A DNA stretch of 64,000 bases, from positions 2,879,001 to 2,943,000 of the forward strand of contig NZ_JAGGNA010000001.1 in assembly GCF_017875765.1 (NCBI RefSeq), written 5' to 3'. Shown here piece by piece: positions 7,712 to 15,069 of this stretch (positions are counted from its first letter, which is position 1; each line of letters begins with the position of its first letter). The notes under the pieces are model-generated. The model was not told the origin of the DNA and made no database searches. It worked only from the letters and a program-made list of their open reading frames with translations. Source of the DNA: Flavobacterium sp. CG_23.5. GTDB lineage: Bacteria > Bacteroidota > Bacteroidia > Flavobacteriales > Flavobacteriaceae. A program made the translations under genes and the position numbers.

Positions 7712-7890
7712 GTAGGGACAGGTCGCGACCTATCCGTACACGCGACCTGTCCGTACAATCAATTGTTCGTGCACGGAATCTTTTTTCAGCGTAAGGGATA
7801 GAGGCGATATCCTCGTAGTGAAACGGAGAGATAAAGCCGAAAGCCCGACCTATGCTGTAACGATAGTGAAAGCATGGTTACGCCCAAATC
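7712..7890. repeat. GC-rich structured intergenic element upstream of purT
   Basis: The 276 bp between purT and the aminotransferase contain first a palindromic pair (GGACAGGTCGCGACCTATCC, then GCGACCTGTCCGTAC). A block at about 7795-7890 follows with words such as GGGATAGAGGCGATATCCT, and a CCTATGCT/AGCATGG stem set inside a GTAAC/GTTAC pair. It is clearly richer in GC than its surroundings, codes for nothing obvious and looks like a dispersed repeat. It could form RNA structure in the purT leader. Confidence 0.5.
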
Positions 7891-7971
7891 ATTTTATAAA
7901 CAAAAATAGTTTAAAATCTAAAGTGTGAAACTTTAAACTTTAAACTATTTTAAACTTTAAACTAAATATTT

Positions 7972-9156
7972 TTATGCTACTGCTTCTTTAATTCTTCTTA
8001 ATGCTTCTTTTAGTAATTCTTCGCTCGTGGCATAAGAAAAACGGATGCAATCTGGGTTTCCAAATGCGTCACCTGTTACGGTTGCTACGTTAGCTTCGCC
8101 CAAGAGGTACATCGAGAAGTCATTGGCATCTTTGATGAAAGTTCCTTTTAATGTTTTTCCGAAGAAAGAAGATACGTCTGGAAATACGTAAAAAGCACCT
8201 TCAGGAACATTGATTTTTATACCGGGAATATCTTTCAATAAACCAACCACTAAATCTCTACGGCTATGAAAAGCGTCAACCATATATTTTAAAACACTTG
8301 GATCAGCATCTACAGCCGTAATGGTAGCACGTTGTGCAATACTGTTAGCTCCGCTAGTTACTTGGCCTTGAATTTTGGTACAAGCTTTAGCGATAAATTC
8401 CGGTGCGCCAATGTATCCAATTCTCCATCCTGTCATGGCAAATGCTTTTGCAACACCGTTTACAGTAATAGTTCTTTCCAACATTCCTGGAATTGAAGCG
8501 ATACTGCAAAAATTTCCAGAGAAATTGATATGCTCATAGATTTCATCGGCAACCACGTAAACATTTGGATATTTCTCCAATACTTTAGCTAAAGCGGTCA
8601 ATTCTTCTCTATTGTACACAGAACCACTTGGATTACAAGGCGTGCTGAACCACATCATTTTTGTTTTTGGAGTGATGGCAGCTTCTAATTGTTCTGGTGT
8701 GATTTTGAAATCACTTTCTATAGATGTAGGAACTTCTACGGGAACTCCACCTGATAATTTTACAATTTCGAAATAACTAACCCAGTAAGGAGCCGGTAAA
8801 ATTACTTCGTCACCATCGTTTAGCATTACTTGTGCAATGTTGTATAAGGATTGTTTTGCTCCAGTTGAAACTACAATTTGGGATGGTTTGTATTCTAAAT
8901 CATTGTCTCTTTTGAATTTTCTACAGATTGCTTCTTTTAATTCGGCATAACCTTCCACTGGAGAATACGTGCTATAGTTTTCATCGATGGCGCGTTTAGC
9001 CGCTTCTTTAATGAAATCAGGCGTATTAAAATCCGGCTCACCTAAACTTAAACTGATAATGTCTTTTCCTTGTGCTTTTAATTCTCTGGCCAAAGCAGCC
9101 ATTGCTAATGTTTGCGATGTCGATAAGTTGTTAATTCTATCTGAAAGTGGATTCAT
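7972..9156 (-). CDS. Class I PLP-dependent aminotransferase, aspartate aminotransferase type
   Basis: Transfers the amino group between aspartate (or a related amino acid) and 2-oxoglutarate in the cytosol. The 394-residue protein shows the subgroup I-gamma aspartate aminotransferase pattern: SLGEPDFNTPDFI near residue 37, YSPVEGYAELKEAI, FSTPCNPSGSVY around 170, VADEIYEHI near 202, the PLP lysine K237 in NGVAKAFAMTGWRIGY, and R-containing CIRFSYATS near the end for carboxylate binding. It is transcribed alone, between the purT-upstream repeat and the desaturase. Prephenate aminotransferase activity is possible in this subgroup. Confidence 0.92.
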   Translation of the reverse strand: MNPLSDRINNLSTSQTLAMAALARELKAQGKDIISLSLGEPDFNTPDFIKEAAKRAIDENYSTYSPVEGYAELKEAICRKFKRDNDLEYKPSQIVVSTGAKQSLYNIAQVMLNDGDEVILPAPYWVSYFEIVKLSGGVPVEVPTSIESDFKITPEQLEAAITPKTKMMWFSTPCNPSGSVYNREELTALAKVLEKYPNVYVVADEIYEHINFSGNFCSIASIPGMLERTITVNGVAKAFAMTGWRIGYIGAPEFIAKACTKIQGQVTSGANSIAQRATITAVDADPSVLKYMVDAFHSRRDLVVGLLKDIPGIKINVPEGAFYVFPDVSSFFGKTLKGTFIKDANDFSMYLLGEANVATVTGDAFGNPDCIRFSYATSEELLKEALRRIKEAVA

Positions 9157-9233
9157 TGTAATAGGTTGTAGTTAGTTTTTTATTTTATTTATTCTATTGT
9201 AGAGAGGTACTGCAATGCGTTTTTACCGAACAA

Positions 9234-10331
9234 TTACGCGCTTATAGCTGGTTTTTGTCCTAACTCTTTCAAATGTTTGAAATGAGCAACAACGGCGCTT
9301 CGCATTGTTTTATATTCGTAATAAGGCAAGTTGCATTCTTGAGCAGTTTCCTTTACAATTTTTGCAATTTTACCGTAGTGAACATGACTTATATTTGGAA
9401 AAATATGATGTTCTATTTGGTGATTTAATCCGCCGGTGTACCAGTTTACGATTGCGTTTTTTGGAGCAAAATTTGTTGTGGTGAACAATTGGTGAATAGC
9501 CCAAGTATTATCCATTTCGCCTAATTCATTTGGAGACGGATTAGTTGTTTCGTCCACAACGTGCGCTAATTGGAATACAATGCTTAAAATTAAACCAGCG
9601 GTGTAATGCATGATAAAAAATCCAATAAGAACTTTCCACCATGTAATTCCAATAACTATTGGTAAAACAATCCAAATAGAAATGTAAATTATTTTAGTAA
9701 TGATTAATGTGGTCCAAAGTACTTTCGGACTTTTTAATTCTCCGTACGATAATTTCCTTTTTATATAATTACGCATCTGTTTAAAATCGGTGGTGATAGC
9801 CCAATTGAAAGTTAGCAATCCATATAAAAATACAGAGTAATATTGTTGGAAACGGTGGAAGTTATGCCATTTTGCGTCTTTTGTAAAACGAATAACACGT
9901 CCTGCGTCTAAGTCCTCATCGTGACCCGGAATGTTGGTATAGGTATGGTGCAAAACGTTATGTTGTACTTGCCAGTTGTGAACATTTCCTGCCAAAACAT
10001 AGATAGTTCCGCCCATGAATTTATTAACCCAGTTTTTGTTAGAATAGGAACCATGATTACCATCATGCATCACATTCATTCCCACTCCAGCCATACCTAT
10101 ACCCATGACAATTGTCAATAATAAGTGCGCCCAAAAAGGCATATCAAGGGTTAGGATAAGAAAATAGGGTGCTAAAAAAACAGTGATCAGAATAATGGTT
10201 TTCAAATGAAGTTTCCAATTCCCTGTTTTTGAGATGTTGTTTTCCTTAAAGTAGTTGTTAACCCGTGAGTTAAGTGTTCTAAAAAACTTTAGATTGTCTT
10301 GCTTTGCAAAAGTAGGAGCGGTCTGGTTCAT
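9234..10331 (-). CDS. Membrane fatty acid desaturase (acyl-lipid/acyl-CoA, delta-6-like family)
   Basis: A di-iron desaturase that introduces double bonds into membrane acyl chains. All three histidine boxes are present in the 365-residue protein: HDGNH (89-93), HNVLHH (124-129) and QIEHH (305-309), the last with the leading Gln typical of front-end (delta-5/delta-6 type) enzymes. Hydrophobic segments around 45-85, 165-180 and 205-250 give the usual two helical hairpins. No fused cytochrome b5 domain exists, so it needs a separate electron donor. A -7 element lies 20 bp upstream. Cold adaptation of lipids is the likely role (inference); the regiospecificity cannot be read. Confidence 0.92.
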   Translation of the reverse strand: MNQTAPTFAKQDNLKFFRTLNSRVNNYFKENNISKTGNWKLHLKTIILITVFLAPYFLILTLDMPFWAHLLLTIVMGIGMAGVGMNVMHDGNHGSYSNKNWVNKFMGGTIYVLAGNVHNWQVQHNVLHHTYTNIPGHDEDLDAGRVIRFTKDAKWHNFHRFQQYYSVFLYGLLTFNWAITTDFKQMRNYIKRKLSYGELKSPKVLWTTLIITKIIYISIWIVLPIVIGITWWKVLIGFFIMHYTAGLILSIVFQLAHVVDETTNPSPNELGEMDNTWAIHQLFTTTNFAPKNAIVNWYTGGLNHQIEHHIFPNISHVHYGKIAKIVKETAQECNLPYYEYKTMRSAVVAHFKHLKELGQKPAISA

Positions 10332-10350
10332 ATAAATTTTAAATAATTCC

Positions 10351-10358
10351 CAAAGATA
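10351..10358 (-). promoter_or_regulatory. Putative -7 element (TATCTTTG) of the desaturase gene
   Basis: Matches TAnnTTTG on the minus strand, with a TTTTG -33-like word about 22 bp further upstream. Confidence 0.5.
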
Positions 10359-10415
10359 AATATTATAAATTTCAACTCTGCAAAATTGAGTTAAATATTT
10401 CAGACTTAAAAATAG

Positions 10416-10423
10416 TACTTTTG
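10416..10423 (+). promoter_or_regulatory. Putative -7 element (TACTTTTG) of rsmG
   Basis: Matches TAnnTTTG 16 bp before the rsmG ATG, implying a very short leader. It is back-to-back with the desaturase promoter. Confidence 0.5.
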
Positions 10424-10439
10424 TTAAAAAAATTGAACG

Positions 10440-11069
10440 ATGGACGAGATTCTTAAGTATTTTCCTAATTTAACTGATATTCAAAAAGAGCAATTCGAAA
10501 AATTGAATGTTCTTTACCACGATTGGAACGAAAAAATCAATGTCATTTCTAGAAAAGATATTGACTCTTTGTACACCAAACATATTTTACATTCTTTGGG
10601 AATTGCCAAAATTATAAAATTCGAACCTGGAACGTACGTTCTTGATGTGGGAACAGGCGGAGGATTTCCTGGAATTCCTTTGGCGATTCTTTTCCCTGAA
10701 ACACGTTTTCATTTGATTGATATTATAGCCAAAAAAATTAAAGTGGTTCAGGCTGTTGCCGAAGGGTTAGAGTTGAAAAATGTAAAAGCGGAACAATTAC
10801 GCGCCGAATTGGTGAAAGGCGATTTCGATTTTATCGTGAGTCGCGCGGTAACAAATATGCCTGATTTTGTTTCTTGGGTGAAAGACAAAATCAAAAAGAA
10901 AAATAAGCACGAACTGAAAAATGGTATTCTGTATCTAAAAGGCGGTGATTTAACCGAAGAATTGAAAGATTTCCCGAAAGCGACAGAATATAATTTATCT
11001 GACTTTTTTGAAGATGAATTCTTTGAAACTAAGAAAGTCGTGCATGTACCGCTGAAGTTTACGAGTTAG
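10440..11069 (+). CDS. rsmG: 16S rRNA (guanine(527)-N(7))-methyltransferase
   Basis: Methylates N7 of G527 in 16S rRNA with S-adenosylmethionine. The 209-residue length is normal for RsmG (GidB). The N-terminal helix contains FEKLNVLYHDWNEKINVISRKD and HILHSLGIA. The SAM-binding loop VLDVGTGGGFPGIPLAI lies at about residues 67-83, and the region IVSRAVTNMPDF near 130 is the family motif IVSRA. It stands alone with its own promoter and is followed by a long palindrome and a strong bidirectional terminator facing pruA. Confidence 0.96.
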   Translation: MDEILKYFPNLTDIQKEQFEKLNVLYHDWNEKINVISRKDIDSLYTKHILHSLGIAKIIKFEPGTYVLDVGTGGGFPGIPLAILFPETRFHLIDIIAKKIKVVQAVAEGLELKNVKAEQLRAELVKGDFDFIVSRAVTNMPDFVSWVKDKIKKKNKHELKNGILYLKGGDLTEELKDFPKATEYNLSDFFEDEFFETKKVVHVPLKFTS

Positions 11070-11072
11070 GTC

Positions 11073-11136
11073 ATTACGATGAACGAAGCAATCGCATTTG
11101 TTACTCTCATCATGCGATTGCTTCGTTCATCGCAAT
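11073..11136. repeat. Long palindromic repeat element (GAACGAAGCAATCGC type)
   Basis: Two 25-base arms (11073-11097 and 11112-11136) are reverse complements with a single mismatch, separated by a 14-base loop. The arm sequence resembles the CATTGCGAGGAACGAAGCAA words that recur between genes in many bacterial genomes, including Bacteroidota. It lies directly after rsmG and ahead of a separate terminator. Confidence 0.75.
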
Positions 11137-11141
11137 GAAAA

Positions 11142-11190
11142 TAAAAAAACAAACCCCACAAGAATCGAGTTCTAGTGGGGTTTGTTATTT
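11142..11190. terminator. Bidirectional terminator between rsmG and pruA
   Basis: A 12-bp perfect stem AACAAACCCCAC/GTGGGGTTTGTT, with an extra AGA/TCT pairing in the loop. It has an A-run to the left and T-rich sequence to the right. Confidence 0.8.
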
Positions 11191-11241
11191 ATAAAGTTTT
11201 TAAGGCTTTCGACTTTTGACTTTCTAACTTTAAGACTAATT

Positions 11242-12870
11242 TTACTCTCCTAAATACGGATATCTATAATCAGTTGGCGTAATGAAAGTTTCTTTAATAG
11301 TTCTTGGCGAAGCCCAACGCAATAAGTTCAATGCAGAACCTGCTTTGTCATTCGTTCCTGAGGCTCTTGCGCCACCAAAAGGCTGCATTCCAACTATGGC
11401 TCCTGTAGGTTTATCATTGATGTAGAAGTTTCCAGCTGCATTTTGCAATTTGGTAGTCGCTTGTTCAATAGCATAACGGTCTGTACTAAAAACGGCACCG
11501 GTTAAAGCATATTCTGAAGTGGTGTCTACTAATTCCAAGGTTTCTTCCCATTTGTCGTCTTCGTAAACGAAAATCGTCATTACAGGTCCGAATAATTCGG
11601 TTTCCATCGTAGAATAATGTGGATTTGTCGTAACGATAATGGTTGGTTCAACAAAGTAACCAACAGATTTGTCATAATTTCCTCCAACGATAATTTCAGC
11701 ATCAGCATCTTTTTTGGCTTGGTCAATAAAACTAGCCAATTTATCGAAAGAACCTTCGTGAATAACTGCCGTGATAAAGTTTCCAAAATCTTCCGGAGAA
11801 CCCATTTTCATCGATTTGGTATCGGTGATTAATTGTTCTTTTATTGCTGGCCACAAACTTTTAGGAACATACGATCTTGAAGCTGCAGAACATTTTTGAC
11901 CTTGATATTCAAAAGCACCACGAACAATCCCTGTTGCCACTTGTTTTGGATTCGAACTTGGATGCGCGATGATAAAATCTTTTCCTCCCGTTTCTCCAAC
12001 AATTCTTGGGTAGGTTTTGTAATGGTGGATGTTGGTTCCAATTTTTGCCCAGATATCTTTAAACACATGAGTTGAACCTGTAAAGTGAATTCCTGCAAAG
12101 TCACGACTGGCCAAAACAGTGTCAGTAATCATTAAAGCATCTCCAAAAACTACGTTGATAACGCCATCAGGAACTCCTGCTTCTTTAAATACTTCAATAA
12201 TGATTTGTGCAGAGAAAACTTGACTGTCACTTGGTTTCCAGATTACAACATTCCCCATCATTGCAGCACTTGCAGGAAGATTTCCGGCAATAGCGGTAAA
12301 GTTAAATGGAGTAATCGCGTATACAAAACCTTCAAGAGGTCTGTACTCTAAACGGTTCCACATATCCGAATTGGATTTTGGCTGGTCATTGTAAATTTGC
12401 GTCATAAATTCTACGTTGAAACGTAAAAAATCGATCAATTCACAGGAAGCATCAATTTCGGCTTGATGGATATTTTTTGATTGCGCAATCATTGTTGCAG
12501 CATTTATTCTTGCTCTGTATGGACCTGCAATCAATTCAGCTGCTTTTAGGAAAATAGCGGCACGTTGTTCCCAAGCCATATTTGCCCACGCCGTTTTTGA
12601 TTCTAATGCATTTGCAATTGCTTTTTCAACATGAGCTTTTTCGGCTAAATGATAGGTTCCTACGATGTGCTTGTGATCGTGAGGAGCGGTCATGTTTTTA
12701 GTGTTTCCAGTTCTAATTTCTTCGCTTCCAATATATAATGGCACATCGATTTTAGAATTCCACATTTTTGTGTAAGCTGCTTGAACAGCTGCTTTTTCTG
12801 GTGAATTTGGCGCGTATCCTTTTACTGGTTCGTTTACCGCTTTTGGTACATGAAAAAATCCTTTTAACAT
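11242..12870 (-). CDS. pruA: L-glutamate gamma-semialdehyde dehydrogenase (1-pyrroline-5-carboxylate dehydrogenase)
   Basis: Oxidises glutamate semialdehyde to glutamate with NAD+, the second step of proline use. The 542-residue protein is the monofunctional P5CDH form: N-terminal FFHVPKAVNEPVKGYAPNSPE, cofactor-binding ITPFNFTAIAGNLP near residue 190, catalytic Glu in VGETGGKDFI near 292, and catalytic Cys in YQGQKCSAASR near 327. FGGARASGTNDKAG lies near the C-terminus. No proline dehydrogenase domain is fused and none is adjacent. A -7 element lies about 55 bp upstream. Confidence 0.96.
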   Translation of the reverse strand: MLKGFFHVPKAVNEPVKGYAPNSPEKAAVQAAYTKMWNSKIDVPLYIGSEEIRTGNTKNMTAPHDHKHIVGTYHLAEKAHVEKAIANALESKTAWANMAWEQRAAIFLKAAELIAGPYRARINAATMIAQSKNIHQAEIDASCELIDFLRFNVEFMTQIYNDQPKSNSDMWNRLEYRPLEGFVYAITPFNFTAIAGNLPASAAMMGNVVIWKPSDSQVFSAQIIIEVFKEAGVPDGVINVVFGDALMITDTVLASRDFAGIHFTGSTHVFKDIWAKIGTNIHHYKTYPRIVGETGGKDFIIAHPSSNPKQVATGIVRGAFEYQGQKCSAASRSYVPKSLWPAIKEQLITDTKSMKMGSPEDFGNFITAVIHEGSFDKLASFIDQAKKDADAEIIVGGNYDKSVGYFVEPTIIVTTNPHYSTMETELFGPVMTIFVYEDDKWEETLELVDTTSEYALTGAVFSTDRYAIEQATTKLQNAAGNFYINDKPTGAIVGMQPFGGARASGTNDKAGSALNLLRWASPRTIKETFITPTDYRYPYLGE

Positions 12871-12924
12871 ATTTGTAAAATTATAAAATTAGAAATCCTT
12901 GTAGTGTGTTTTTTAAATAATGCA

Positions 12925-12932
12925 CAAAAGTA
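12925..12932 (-). promoter_or_regulatory. Putative -7 element (TACTTTTG) of pruA
   Basis: Matches TAnnTTTG on the minus strand, with a leader of about 50 bases. Confidence 0.45.
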
Positions 12933-12999
12933 CGAAGGATTGTTTAAAGAAATGACATTTAATGCTGTAAACTAAAAGCACTAGATTTAGATGGTAGTG

Positions 13000-13147
13000 T
13001 TTTAGCCAAGATAGAAATGGAAAGCTTTTTGTGGTCTCGTTATATTTTTTCTTGTGAAATAAGAGCGACTTTAGAAGCTCCTTATTTTACTTAGAAAAAA
13101 ATAAATGAGGCGACGAAAACTTGAAATGGATAGCTGGATTAGCTTCT
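13000..13147 (-). repeat. Dispersed intergenic repeat, copy 3 (degenerate, inverted)
   Basis: Read on the minus strand, its two ends resemble those of the repeat at 47343-47438: AAGCTAATCCAGCTATCC against GGAGCTATTTCCCGCTGTTC, and a TTTCTATCTTGGCTAAA-like end against the GATGCCGC...GGGCTAGGG end. The middle is longer here (about 90 bp) and AT-rich. It fills most of the 295-bp gap between pruA and apaG, which holds no gene. The similarity is weak and read by eye. Confidence 0.4.
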
Positions 13148-13165
13148 AAAGAAACTGAAAAAATC

Positions 13166-13552
13166 CTAATTTAAAGCGAAAGGAGCGCACAGTCTAAAAG
13201 TAGGCACGATCACTTTGAAGTTTTTTGTGGTGGTAAAATTGATCATGTTGAAATAACCTTTCATCGCGCCATAAGGCGATGACAGCAAACAACCTGAACT
13301 GTAAGTGTGAAATTCGCCAGGTTTTAGCACTGGTTTTTTACCAATTATACCTTCGCCATCTACGATTTCTGAATCATTTAGGGAGTCGAAAATTTCCCAA
13401 TGACGAGAAATTAATTGAACGGAATCTTTACTGTGGTTTTCGATTGTAATTTGATAACTAAAGGCAAAATGAATCTTATAGTTCTTGAAGTAGGTGCCTT
13501 CAAAACTAGTCAATACTGATATTTTTATGCCTCTTGTTATTTGAGAAACCAT
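13166..13552 (-). CDS. apaG: ApaG protein (Co2+/Mg2+ efflux-associated)
   Basis: A 128-residue single-domain beta-sandwich of the ApaG/DUF525 family, with the family pattern YQITIENHSKDSVQLISRHWEIFDS near residue 30 and VVDGEGIIGKKPVLKPGEFHTYSSGC near 65 (the GExPxIxPGExFxYxSxxxL motif). Loss of apaG in Salmonella affects cobalt resistance and magnesium efflux, but its biochemical role is unsettled. It is transcribed alone from a TAnnTTTG promoter about 33 bp upstream with a TTG -33-like word. The Plug-family gene lies upstream in the same direction, 83 bp away. Confidence 0.92.
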   Translation of the reverse strand: MVSQITRGIKISVLTSFEGTYFKNYKIHFAFSYQITIENHSKDSVQLISRHWEIFDSLNDSEIVDGEGIIGKKPVLKPGEFHTYSSGCLLSSPYGAMKGYFNMINFTTTKNFKVIVPTFRLCAPFALN

Positions 13553-13584
13553 AATAAATAAATGATTTAGGTGCTTAATACTGA

Positions 13585-13592
13585 CAAATTTA
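13585..13592 (-). promoter_or_regulatory. Putative -7 element (TAAATTTG) of apaG
   Basis: Matches TAnnTTTG on the minus strand; a TTG word lies 22 bp upstream in the -33 position. Confidence 0.5.
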
Positions 13593-13634
13593 CAAAAATT
13601 TGATTTCGTATTGTCAATTTTAGAAAAGTTTTTT

Positions 13635-14894
13635 TTAGTTGATGATGTTTAACGAATTAGCGACTCCTTTCCCAATTACTCGATCATAGCGATCATTGTT
13701 TTTGCGGTAATAAACGATTATGGAATATTCATTTTCTGTTTGATAGAAATTTCCGTCAATTGCATTTTCATCGTCAATAATTCCTTTGTTGTCTGCAACT
13801 GTATATTTGAAATTTGTAAATCCTTGTTTTATTAAAATGGCTTTTTCATAGATTCCTTTTTGGGCATTGTAATCCATTTTATATTCGGGTGTCAGGTTGT
13901 AATTGTTGAACATGCCGGTAATATATATGTCTTTGCTCAGCCTGAAAGTTGGTGCCGAAAGACTAAAATAAACCCAAGCATAGTCAGCCTCAATTTCATT
14001 ATTGGCGGCATTTAGATTCTTAACAACAAAATTTCCGTTGATATCTTCTGTTACGGAATAAGGGAAATTAGTTCGGGCATTATTGGTGTATAAATACGAA
14101 CTGTAGATTTCATTATTTGAATTTACTCGGGCAACATTATTATTGGCAGCTCTAATATCTTTGTTTTCAAAATACCAGAACTCATTTCCTGCCCAAAATT
14201 GGGTTTCAGCATCATATTTGTAAATTAAATCGTTGGCAATGGTGTATTGCGGAACGATATTTTTAATAGCATTATTGAATTGTCCGTTTTGAAGTAAGAC
14301 TACTTTTATGTTTTTCAACGGATTTTGAAATGTAATCGTATTTGATTTTACCGCAAATTCCAAGTTGTGTTTAAAATCTAAATTGCTGACCGTGCGCGCT
14401 CTTTTTACCTGAATAGGAACGGTTGCCACATCTTCATAAAAGATGAATTTTCTAGAGAAAACAACTTCTTTTTCTTCATTTAAAACTTTCAGTATATAAT
14501 TTCCGCTAATTAATAATTGAGTAACTTGATTAGGAATTGACAGTTTGTAATGCGAATAGATTTGTAAAGTGTTGAATGAATTAGTGTAATCTGAAATTCT
14601 TTGATTGTCAAAACCTTTTAAGTATTCGCTTTTAGGAATTTCCGAATGCTTCCAGTTATAATCGCAATGGGTAATTTCATAATAATAGTTGGCCTCGTTA
14701 CCAAAAAGATCATCAAATTGTAATTGAAATCCTTCTCCTAGTTTAAAAATCGGAATTACATTTTGATTGCTTTGCGTAAAAGAAACTGTTTTTATATTAT
14801 AAGGTGACGCTATTTCTTTTTCTACTTGCGCGAAAGTGCAATAGAATGAAAAAAGCAGGAATAACGAAAATATTTTGAGAGCGGTTTTTGTCAT
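13635..14894 (-). CDS. Type IX secretion system Plug-family protein (DUF5103)
   Basis: A 419-residue exported protein with a signal peptide (MTKTALKIFSLFLLFSFYCTFAQ). The mature protein has the DUF5103 pattern: YYYEITHCDYNWKHSEIPKSEYLKGF near residue 95, then beta-rich domains, and a C-terminal half with ITGMFNNYNLTPEYKMDYN and GFTNFKYTV. In Flavobacterium johnsoniae the protein called Plug, of this family, closes the periplasmic side of the giant SprA translocon of the T9SS. The function here is by family recognition, not proven. It sits next to apaG and is divergent from the M16 peptidase gene. No other T9SS core gene is adjacent. Confidence 0.85.
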   Translation of the reverse strand: MTKTALKIFSLFLLFSFYCTFAQVEKEIASPYNIKTVSFTQSNQNVIPIFKLGEGFQLQFDDLFGNEANYYYEITHCDYNWKHSEIPKSEYLKGFDNQRISDYTNSFNTLQIYSHYKLSIPNQVTQLLISGNYILKVLNEEKEVVFSRKFIFYEDVATVPIQVKRARTVSNLDFKHNLEFAVKSNTITFQNPLKNIKVVLLQNGQFNNAIKNIVPQYTIANDLIYKYDAETQFWAGNEFWYFENKDIRAANNNVARVNSNNEIYSSYLYTNNARTNFPYSVTEDINGNFVVKNLNAANNEIEADYAWVYFSLSAPTFRLSKDIYITGMFNNYNLTPEYKMDYNAQKGIYEKAILIKQGFTNFKYTVADNKGIIDDENAIDGNFYQTENEYSIIVYYRKNNDRYDRVIGKGVANSLNIIN

Positions 14895-15069
14895 CTTATT
14901 ATAGCACTTAAATAATGTAAATATAGTGATTAGGATTCATTTTAATTAGACCGACTTTCTACGCGAAATAAAAATTTTTATTTGTGAGTAATTTCTGTTA
15001 AATATTTCATAATAATCGATTGTATGCAAAGTTATCTGTTTAGTTTTGAATAAAAATAAACCAAACTTT

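Noticed and set aside
7696..7758. N-terminal extension of purT
   Set aside because: It is translated from the GACAGGTCGCGACC repeat, and the family start is [12 protein letters not shown].
15046..15069. Earlier TTG start for the M16 peptidase
   Set aside because: The ATG at 15070 gives a clean signal peptide; the eight extra codons put charged residues before it.
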